Program-made: the position numbers and the translations under genes
DNA from: Trileptium ribeirensis
Lineage: Eukaryota; Nematoda; Enoplea; Enoplida; Thoracostomopsidae
Length of the DNA stretch: 64,000 nt
Direction: 5' to 3'
NCBI GenBank assembly: GCA_030248225.1
Contig: JASANE010026875.1
Span: 1-64,000, forward strand
The notes under the pieces: model-generated
The model's input: only the letters and a program-made list of their open reading frames with translations
Databases searched by the model: none
What the model was told of the DNA's origin: nothing
Shown here: piece by piece, positions 58,301 through 64,000 of the stretch
How the letters are laid out: every line of letters begins with the position of its first letter
Position numbering within the stretch: position 1 is the stretch's first letter

Positions 58301-61300
58301 TACCGCTTTTCCGCCTTATTCAAAACGCGACTCGCATAGTATACTGGGTGTTCCTTTCCGTTATCACCAGTCTGGCTCAGTACCGCGCCAATTGCCTCCT
58401 GGCTGGCGTCAGTTTGCACGAAAAACGGGACGTTAAAATCGGGGAATGCTAGCACTGGTGCACTACAAAGAGCCTTCTTCAACAGCTCGAACGCATTTTG
58501 GCATTCTTTCGTCCATTGAAATTTGTGTTTTTTACTACACAGCGCATGTAAAGGAGCAGCTAGTTTAGAAAAATCTTGAATAAAAGATCGGTAGTAACCG
58601 ACTAACCCCAAAAACGATTGTACTTCTTTCCCAACTGTTGGTACCGGCCATGAAACTATTTTTTGTACTTTTGAGCACTGCGGAAAAAACCCTTCGGGTG
58701 ATATGACATGTCCCAAGAAGGGTACAGTGCTACACCCAAATTGACACTTCTTCAATTTCAACTTTAAGCCAGCTGCCCGCAGCCGGTCAAACACTACACG
58801 TAAGCGTTCCAGTAATTGTTGTGCATCACTACCGGTCACCAATATGTCATCTAAATAAACGAGACATGTTTTCCAATCCAGACCGGACAGGACTGCTTCC
58901 ATCAAACGCTGGAAGGTAGCGGGAGCATTAGACAACCCGAAAGGCATTTTCTTAAATTGAAACAGTCCTTCGTGCGAAACGAAGGCCGTTTTGTGTTTAC
59001 TTTCAACGTCAACTGGAATCTGATGGTACCCACTCTGCATATCCAGCGTGGAGAAATATTTTGCTTTTCCTAATGAAGCAATGATGTCTTCTACCCGCTT
59101 CATCGGATAGTTGTCACGCCTGGTAACTGCGTTTAATTTTCTATAATCAACGCAGAAACGCCAAGTTCCATCTTTTTTCTTAACTAACACTATAGGAGAA
59201 GACCACTCACTGTATGACGGTTCTATTATTCCGGACTTCAACATATGTTCTATCTTTTCTGCTACTACAGGCCGTAGCGATACCGCTGTACGATAAGGCG
59301 CTTGCCGAATCGGAACGGCACCCTGAGTGTCAATCTTATGATGAATTAATCCGGTTCCGCCTAGATCGTGATCGCCTTCGGCGAACACGTCTTCGTATTC
59401 CAGCAGCAGCGACATTAGCTTCTCCTGATTTAACAAGTCTAAACTACATTGAGATAAATCGAGATCCTTAAATTTCTCTAAGTTAGAAGATTGCGTAAGC
59501 TGGGACGCTACAGTGGCTGCAACTCCGACTGCCGAAATCTCAGCGTAGTCGGTGGAAAGAATCTGTGCCTCGCTAATGATCGATTCGCGACCCAGCGTTG
59601 TGTTCTGATAAATTGTGATTGGTGCATTAGTAATGTTTAGTATCCTAACGGATAATGTACCATCTTTTGGTGTAGATATAGATGGAGCAACCAGAAAGTC
59701 GTGACCTTTGTCGGGCTCCAACAAACGCAACGTAGGCTCTGTTACGTGCGTTCTACCTGACACCACACATTCCGTGCGTGGTGGAATCGTGAGAGTTTGT
59801 ATCAAGAAAACACGTGTGTCTTTAATTAGGTCTGAATTTTCGGAGTTGAAGCGTACCTGGTAGCCATTTATCTCTAAAACTCCACAGTCATAGTCTACTG
59901 TAAATGTGCCGAGATTACTGAGGAAATCACGACCTAAAATTAAATTGTAAGGCAATTTTGTAGTTACGGCTAGCGGACCATTCGTTGTTATGCCATATAG
60001 CTGCACACTAACTCCAACTGTTCCGTTTATCCTCATAGCATGCCCGGAAGCGGATTTAACAATTCGATTAAAGCCCACCATATGGATAGGTTTTCCATTT
60101 ATTTGCTCAAGAATGGTGACTGCATTTTCGGATATTAAAGAAATTTGCGCGCCAGTATCAACTAATGCTCGGAACGGACACCCATTAATAAGAATATTTA
60201 CCGTACCGTCAGCATTCCCCTTGCCAGTCAGTTGGCAAAGACGATACGGTGAGTAACCAACAGCTTCCGTAAGTACAGTTGCCGGTGGTAAATTTGTTAA
60301 CTGTGTTGACACAGGAGTTGTAGCGGTGGCCAGTTCAACGTCGGAACATACACGTTCCACGCTCGCCACCGGCATTCTGCTGTTTACTCTATCGTATATC
60401 TTACTGAACACCCCGGTAACTAGCGCATAATTCCTGACAACTTTAAGGGCAACGTCCGCTGTCACGTACAGACAGCAGCCAAACACCCATACTTGTATAG
60501 GGTCCACTACGAAGCCTCTAAGAAATCCGAATAGTCCATTTTGTACAATGCTGCTTGCCGTGCGCTTGGCAGCATCGTGTATGGGTTCTGATCCTACTTG
60601 CATGCCAAGATACTGTAACACTTTACGTTGACCATCGTATGCGCTCAATATGTCATTTAATGACACATGAGAATTAAGCTCATGCATACGATACATAACA
60701 ACCGGGTGAAATATAACTTCCGGCAGAGCCGGCGGTGATATTCTGGATACACGAATCGATGGTAAAGTTAGTGGCGTAATAGCTTTGCGTAGTATTCCGC
60801 CTGTAGAATACCGATATGTTTGATTCCGAAATTGCACAGTAATTTCGTCACTGTGCTCGCAATCTGCCACTAATACAGGATCCTGATGAATCACATTAGT
60901 GGTTGGATCCATATACCCGATCTCCGTTCTATTTGCAGCCGTCAATCGAATAGGAATTCGGCTTAAACAAGTTGCGTTCGCGGGTAAAACAACAAACTGT
61001 CCATCGTCCAACTCCGTGCATGGCCATACTTCTATAACGCTTCCACCCGAACGCGCAACTAACTTTTGCGTCTTTAACAGAAAACGCATAGCCAGCGTCG
61101 GTGAAGCCAAGATTTGGCTATACAAAATTTGCTGCATATTCTGCATGGTAGTGCACGTGGTCGATATAGCATGGTTAAACGAGAAAGTGATCGCTCGCTT
61201 GGTGTGAATTTCTAGCGCTTGCAACCCCGCAGCTAACTGTGAGGATGACACTATAGCCATATCATCTTTGGACAACTGCACGCTTCGTGCTCTACGAGCC

Positions 61301-61620
61301 TTTATCAGCTGGAAAAAGTTTAGAGGCTCGTTTACTTTCCCAACGCTATGCAAAATCTGCAGCGGAATGCCCTGATCGCTCAACAGCACTGTTTCGCCGA
61401 TGCAGTTCTTCATAGTCTGCCGATGCGGAAACGTTAACGCTATTGTGCCATCATCAGACAGCCACTCTGTATTCCGCAATTTGCCACTCATTTGTTGCCA
61501 CTCTAAAATTTCGCATTCCTCAGTACTGTTTGGCTTCCAAATTAGAAATTTACCATCTTTTAAACCACAGCTTCCAGTTTCATACCGGCAGCTAGACACA
61601 TCAGCAGCCGTTGACTCCAT
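55336..61620 (-). CDS. pol: Env-like C-terminal part fused to Pol: protease, RT, RNase H, integrase (2094 aa)
   Basis: Residues 1-400 are not Pol. They hold paired cysteines, a segment reading SCGLKDGKFLIWKP, and a membrane-spanning stretch near 375-395 (VWVFGCCLYV). They resemble the end of an envelope glycoprotein. Then come aspartic protease (LVDTGAQ, Asp 488; LILGRDFL), reverse transcriptase (KKKDGTWRFCVDYRKLN, MPFGLSNAP, YLDD at 922-925), RNase H (TDAS, Asp about 1071; TDHQPLRW), and integrase with an HHCC zinc region (about 1290-1335). The integrase catalytic residues are Asp 1371, Asp 1431 and Glu 1469. A GPY/F module (RPWRGPF) follows near 1609. The last 455 residues are an unrecognised tail with acidic and basic blocks. 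All catalytic residues are present and no stop interrupts the frame. The ATG at 61620 is the first in frame, after a TAA about 20 bp upstream. Cleavage by the protease would be needed to free Pol from the env-like part. Confidence 0.93.
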   Translation of the reverse strand: MESTAADVSSCRYETGSCGLKDGKFLIWKPNSTEECEILEWQQMSGKLRNTEWLSDDGTIALTFPHRQTMKNCIGETVLLSDQGIPLQILHSVGKVNEPLNFFQLIKARRARSVQLSKDDMAIVSSSQLAAGLQALEIHTKRAITFSFNHAISTTCTTMQNMQQILYSQILASPTLAMRFLLKTQKLVARSGGSVIEVWPCTELDDGQFVVLPANATCLSRIPIRLTAANRTEIGYMDPTTNVIHQDPVLVADCEHSDEITVQFRNQTYRYSTGGILRKAITPLTLPSIRVSRISPPALPEVIFHPVVMYRMHELNSHVSLNDILSAYDGQRKVLQYLGMQVGSEPIHDAAKRTASSIVQNGLFGFLRGFVVDPIQVWVFGCCLYVTADVALKVVRNYALVTGVFSKIYDRVNSRMPVASVERVCSDVELATATTPVSTQLTNLPPATVLTEAVGYSPYRLCQLTGKGNADGTVNILINGCPFRALVDTGAQISLISENAVTILEQINGKPIHMVGFNRIVKSASGHAMRINGTVGVSVQLYGITTNGPLAVTTKLPYNLILGRDFLSNLGTFTVDYDCGVLEINGYQVRFNSENSDLIKDTRVFLIQTLTIPPRTECVVSGRTHVTEPTLRLLEPDKGHDFLVAPSISTPKDGTLSVRILNITNAPITIYQNTTLGRESIISEAQILSTDYAEISAVGVAATVASQLTQSSNLEKFKDLDLSQCSLDLLNQEKLMSLLLEYEDVFAEGDHDLGGTGLIHHKIDTQGAVPIRQAPYRTAVSLRPVVAEKIEHMLKSGIIEPSYSEWSSPIVLVKKKDGTWRFCVDYRKLNAVTRRDNYPMKRVEDIIASLGKAKYFSTLDMQSGYHQIPVDVESKHKTAFVSHEGLFQFKKMPFGLSNAPATFQRLMEAVLSGLDWKTCLVYLDDILVTGSDAQQLLERLRVVFDRLRAAGLKLKLKKCQFGCSTVPFLGHVISPEGFFPQCSKVQKIVSWPVPTVGKEVQSFLGLVGYYRSFIQDFSKLAAPLHALCSKKHKFQWTKECQNAFELLKKALCSAPVLAFPDFNVPFFVQTDASQEAIGAVLSQTGDNGKEHPVYYASRVLNKAEKRYATVEKETLAVVWAIRLFRPYLYGQKFYVVTDHQPLRWLLSVRDPHGRLCRWSLTLQEYDMIILHKSGKQNGNADALSRRPDDQQSTVNMDLFDQCSTCTELLQNARNDEVLVNQTDEICRLGEISHSVNLREKQGADPELIRIIKVVRSKPTEGSINAREDHYYMVNEHLYHRSGRREQLVVPECLRGQVFAACHDHILGGHFGIRKTLGKILNRYYWPTVRADVRRLCANCTSCAVRKGPVIKTVPGLHPIESVAPWYQVSTDIVGPLPKTAQGNQYIIVFMDAFTKWVDCYPMPDMKAARVARIFVEQVVCRFGVPYVLMNDQGANYTSDSELIANICRFLDIKKLQTTAYHPSGNGLVERFNRTMEVAISMYVNSGQTDWDTLLPYVAFAYRSCPHETTGESPFFLNFGRDPVLPLDLTITEVPRISVPMDYATEVAWNVKTAWELAHKAIETAQRKQKFYHDRRFERGNPFLEGDRVFLHVPYLPRGKTRKFVRPWRGPFRIVRLTADGTGAFITLCGKNTRSPCVEKRVNVRRLKHASNVSNRNTQSRQPINGSQSEHIDHPTVIGVSKSTAGLDLGVRPSSELAGGTSLRRYNLRPRLKLTEITATDNCTKDNWLKIVSNISGVSAIKSTYGRCNKPMAGIDNITNRVQLGYTDELDELILDYDSDDENCTANRARIAHVSMILSIVGSEQWASATVLTQLNRVCVESTIKMPVRRSAIHSQVAELPAVTGKSDYKGKSIAQGSSPKRRLSADRVEKKEQIMAANGDYRSSHALETYRIPKRTSIRMDVQSRAMEGEGVDNYRRIQSVAVAAKQQDKSAVPVRWRYLDKTSPYERWRANGCIFGFNFRVGEQCRNKDGRELINMSEIGHGTGANAVPIGGQPQYGSQRRHRGQESRRRHNTRKIEKAYYLWEKYGQPLPAWLQRFESSNYSECTHVIDRSSELLEDMSEETKEFVVLAQDIPSTSGRRSGDRGAFQKGEEM
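55341..55355 (-). promoter_or_regulatory. Polypurine tract (plus-strand primer)
   Basis: AAAAAGGGGAGGAAA on the element's coding strand sits directly before the TGTAAC tip and inside the last codons of pol. This is the expected position and composition for the primer of plus-strand DNA synthesis. Confidence 0.7.
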
Positions 61621-61669
61621 ATAGGATTCACCGTGTCTTTAATAAACGCGTGCTTTACTCAAGAAACAA

Positions 61670-62101
61670 TTAGTTGCGATAAACTTTTTCCATGCACAGC
61701 AATGTATCCCTCCACCGGGGTATATATTCCCAATTTAATTCATTTTTAGTAGTCCAGATATCACCATCCGGTTGTAGGCTTCCTGCACTACATGTCTTAA
61801 AACTGCGCATACGGTCACATTCGGTCTCACTTACGAATTCATCAGTGATATGTGACCGTTTTAGGTTTTCGTCCGCAAAAAAGTATGTAAAAGTTTCAAC
61901 TACAGCTGTTTGCTTTTGACAAAGCCATGCTTCTGTGACATACTGCAGTATGTTCCGTTTATATAGCCGGACAGTTACCGAAACTGGAAAATCATCATTT
62001 CCATCTGACATTTTCGTGCATTTAGATATCGGCGAGACGCCATGTTTGTTTCGATGGCCCCGACTCACACAGCAGTGGGTTTGGCAAGATTCCGGTACCA
62101 A
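61670..62101 (-). pseudogene. Envelope-like ectodomain, middle part, frame-broken
   Basis: This frame carries a cysteine-containing, beta-rich-looking segment (VSVTVRLYKRNI, then FTYFFADE, then ETECDRM, then WTTKNEL). It reads like the ectodomain of a single-pass viral envelope glycoprotein of the type captured by some BEL/Pao and Gypsy elements. It overlaps the preceding frame at 62022-62101 and is one base out of register with it. It ends at 61670, one base out of register with the 2094-codon frame that follows, where a TAA near 61640 also intervenes. I infer two single-base indels and one nonsense change. Splicing is an alternative, but no intron that restores the frame was found. The envelope family is an inference from layout and wording, not from an alignment. 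Confidence 0.6.
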
Positions 62102-62750
62102 GATTATGTTGTTCTGCCGAGCTTAGTGTAACTATACTCAGTACAAAATACACAGCCAGCAGCTTTAGTACCAAAAACCCAACTGTACCACAATTCCACC
62201 CGCTATCGTATTCCTGCCTAGATTGTGAAGGCAAACAGCTTGCCGCACTGACCATTCCTATGAGGAAGGGTGTTGTCCTGCGCGTTGCTGTATTACTAGC
62301 TTCGCTAATGGAAACGCTAGTAAGGTTTTCGGTATTAGGAGCCGCCAAAGATTCTGAACGGCTCCACCACGCCGCGACAGGTTCAGACAACAAAGTTCCG
62401 ACTATATCGGAATTCAGTTGCTGCGGCTGTTCCGACAGCCTCCCAAAAGAGGACCTTTGACGTGACGTTGCCGATTCATGATCTTGAATACAATTTGCCC
62501 TGGGAACACCTCCAGCGGTTCGACTAGGTGACCCATTAGCTCCAGGTTGGCTGCCAGATGGCAATGCTCTTACAGCCACACGGGCGCGACAATTTTTTGT
62601 ACTGTGACCGTACGTTCGGTGATAGTCACAAAATGGTCGCGGAAGTAAACAGTTAGGCGCGGTATGGCCAGGTTTTCCGCACGCCTGACAAATGGGTTTA
62701 TTTGCGGATGTGAAACGTTGTGACTCAAACATAGGTAAAGTTGAAAATTT
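62022..62750 (-). CDS. Nucleocapsid zinc knuckles, Ser-rich linker and signal-peptide-like segment (-1 frame after gag)
   Basis: Two zinc knuckles open this frame: CQACGKPGHTAPNC (C-x2-C-x4-H-x4-C) and the variant CDYHRTYGHSTKNC (C-x2-H-x4-H-x4-C). They are nucleocapsid motifs that bind the element's RNA. A Ser/Pro/Gln-rich linker of about 100 residues follows, then a hydrophobic stretch (GFLVLKLLAVYFVLSIVTLS) ending SSAEQ like a signal peptide with its cleavage site, then the first ectodomain cysteine. The stop at 62022 ends the frame. An ATG exists at 62732, but the frame is open back to the gag frame at the AAATTTT heptamer (62744-62750), suggesting -1 ribosomal frameshifting. The join to the next frame needs a one-base change. 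Confidence 0.7.
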   Translation of the reverse strand, partial: KFSTLPMFESQRFTSANKPICQACGKPGHTAPNCLLPRPFCDYHRTYGHSTKNCRARVAVRALPSGSQPGANGSPSRTAGGVPRANCIQDHESATSRQRSSFGRLSEQPQQLNSDIVGTLLSEPVAAWWSRSESLAAPNTENLTSVSISEASNTATRRTTPFLIGMVSAASCLPSQSRQEYDSGWNCGTVGFLVLKLLAVYFVLSIVTLSSAEQHNLGTGILPNPLLCESGPSKQTWRLADI

Positions 62751-63984
62751 TTGAAACTTCCGTGATTACGCAAAGTTCCGTCAGATGCATGTTCTAAAGC
62801 ATCAAGCCTTTCAAGTATTCGTGCAGCCCATGGTGGGGCCGATTCTGCTTGCGCTCCTTTGTTTTCCAACTCTTCTCGTTCCAATCTGCCTATTCTGTTT
62901 GCAATCTCCAGTGCCCAAAGAGGTGCTGTAGACTGTTCTTCCTCTATCCACGGAGACCTGCTAGCAGCGGCACCTCGAGGAGTTGCTTTCTCAATGCGCT
63001 CAAGGCGCATTGCTACTTGCTCTAGACTTTTGGCCACCTGAGGTTGGGCATTAATTTTATTTTCAATGCGCTCTGCTGCTATCAGAGCCTCAGTCATAGT
63101 CGCCGGCCCCATTACTTTTACCTCTTCTCGGATTTCTGGCCGTAACCCAGCTATGAACTGATTACGAAGATTTGTTTCCTTTTCCGCTTCTACGGTCATA
63201 TAACTTAAAGCGGACCGCGCTAGATCAGTAAGGTCTTGTGCAAATTGGCTAATCGTTTCGTGCAACTTTTGGGTCCTGGCGTGATAACATTCACTAAGGA
63301 ACCGTTTCCGGTCGTCAATTAACAGCGCTGCATTGAGCGCTGAAACGGTGCGGTCATAATCCGACCTAACAGCTTCTTCTAGCGCGTTAAATATAAATTG
63401 TGCATGACCCTCTAAGTGCGCACCGAGCAAGTAAGCCTTATTACCTGCTGGCCACGCGTTCGCCCTAAATTTAATTTCGAATTCATTTTTTAGCCAACTA
63501 AGAAAATCGTCATCCCGTTCACCACGAAAGGGCCTTATTGGCCAATTGGGCCCCCGGGTAGAAGACCCCTGTTCTGTTGTCATTTTAGTAGCCAACCGTT
63601 GTTCAACTGCCGCAATAAGTGTGTTTTGAAATGTTTCACTATTGTCAATTAACTGTGTTTGTAATTCAGTCGGTGCAGTGGTTAATTCCGCACTTGCCGA
63701 TGTACAGACACAGCTAAGCAGCGTTTGTTGGTGATCAAGCGTTCTTTGCACTATTTCTAACTGCTTGCAAATATCGTGTTTCAGCGCAGAAAGCGCCACG
63801 TCAACAGAATCGACCTTTCTCTGGCTAGCACGTTCACTACGCGCTGTAGTAGTATCCGTCGAGCCGCGGCGAGGTTCCAGGCCCTGGATAGATTTTGGGC
63901 CGGATTTTTGCGAAATTTTGATCAGAAGACAAAAAGCCAATACAATTTGTACTTTCTTTTTGTACAATATTAACCGTGAAAGGA
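62570..63984 (-). CDS. gag: Gag (capsid) of the Gypsy-type element, no early ATG
   Basis: The frame holds a Ty3/Gypsy capsid-like core. It includes PIRPFRGERDDDFLSWLKNE, an 'AYLLGAHLEGHAQFIFNAL' stretch and 'NLRNQFIAGLRPEIREEVKV', the pattern of retrotransposon gag N- and C-terminal lobes. Coiled-coil-like, charged segments follow. Its natural stop is at 62570. The last 58 codons overlap the zinc-knuckle frame and look non-conserved, which fits frameshifting before them. Upstream the frame is open to a TAG at 63985-63987. It contains no ATG before codon 129 counted from the TTG at 63967 (that is, about 63583). Initiation must be non-AUG, supplied by splicing, or lost by mutation. Gag would assemble the cytoplasmic particle. 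Confidence 0.85.
62744..62750 (-). promoter_or_regulatory. Candidate -1 frameshift heptamer A AAT TTT
   Basis: In the gag frame the heptamer reads A AAT TTT, fitting the X XXY YYZ rule for tandem slippage. A shift by -1 here enters the open zinc-knuckle frame with no stop in between. No downstream pseudoknot was worked out by eye. Confidence 0.5.
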
Positions 63985-64000
63985 ACCACTAGTTGAATGG

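Larger units (their letters stand above)
55336..64000 (-). mobile_element. Ty3/Gypsy-type LTR retroelement with envelope-like region between gag and pol (5' LTR outside window)
   Basis: Read on the minus strand the order is gag, zinc knuckles, hydrophobic signal-like segment, envelope-like ectodomain, transmembrane segment, protease, RT, RNase H, integrase with a GPY/F module, and a long C-terminal tail. A polypurine tract and TGTAAC LTR tip follow. RT before integrase places it in Ty3/Gypsy (Metaviridae) or retroviruses, not Copia. The region beyond 63984 to the window end should hold leader, primer site or LTR. A TGG at 63984-63982 could be a primer-site start but does not match a tRNA end I recognise. 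The pol frame is free of stops over 6.3 kb, so the copy is recent, yet the envelope-like part is frame-broken. Confidence 0.9.

Noticed and set aside
55298..60256. Many plus-strand frames opposite pol, one of 209 codons
   Set aside because: They are antisense shadows of the intact 2094-codon frame.
63970..64000. TGGTTCCTTTCACGG as the tRNA primer-binding site
   Set aside because: It starts with TGG, but I could not match it to the 3' end of a known tRNA, and the 5' LTR edge is not in the window.

Overview
The window looks like repeat-rich nuclear DNA from an invertebrate animal. It is AT-rich. One real gene is broken into many short exons with canonical splice sites and kilobase-sized introns, and it sits among LINE, hAT, Tc1/mariner-type MITE and LTR-retroelement sequence. 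A nematode or another small invertebrate is possible, but the species cannot be fixed from the sequence. No prokaryotic features, CRISPR arrays or rRNA genes were seen.

Layout. 0-14 kb: tandem repeats, then a NADAR (YbiA-like) pseudogene joined to the endonuclease tail of a Tx1/L1-like LINE, then about 7 kb of unassigned and somewhat GC-richer DNA, then the decayed reverse transcriptase half of a similar LINE (11.2-13.6 kb). 14-19.8 kb: no genes seen, with small mariner-type MITEs. 19.9-53.4 kb: the minus-strand orthologue of YLPM1 (ZAP3). I assembled it by hand from ten exons whose translations match the conserved C-terminal P-loop region of that family in order and in phase, down to a natural stop codon. 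Its introns hold a decayed Jockey/I-like LINE split by a non-autonomous hAT element with a clean 8-bp target duplication, about ten MITEs, several satellite-like repeats, a 67-bp perfect palindrome, and an inverted pair of a dispersed repeat.

55.3-64 kb: a minus-strand Ty3/Gypsy-type LTR element running off the window end. It has gag, then zinc knuckles in a -1 frame preceded by a plausible slippery heptamer, then a signal-peptide-like hydrophobic stretch and a cysteine-containing ectodomain resembling a viral envelope glycoprotein. After these comes a 2094-codon frame in which the last part of that envelope-like region is fused to protease, reverse transcriptase, RNase H and integrase. The order gag-env-pol, with env fused to pol, is the most unusual thing here. 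Orthodox retroviruses and env-carrying Gypsy elements place env after pol. In this copy the envelope-like part is interrupted by two frame changes and a stop, while the pol frame is intact.

The YLPM1 gene and the LTR element lie on the same strand, so the element is either in an upstream intron or 5' of the gene. The first exons of YLPM1 were not identified.
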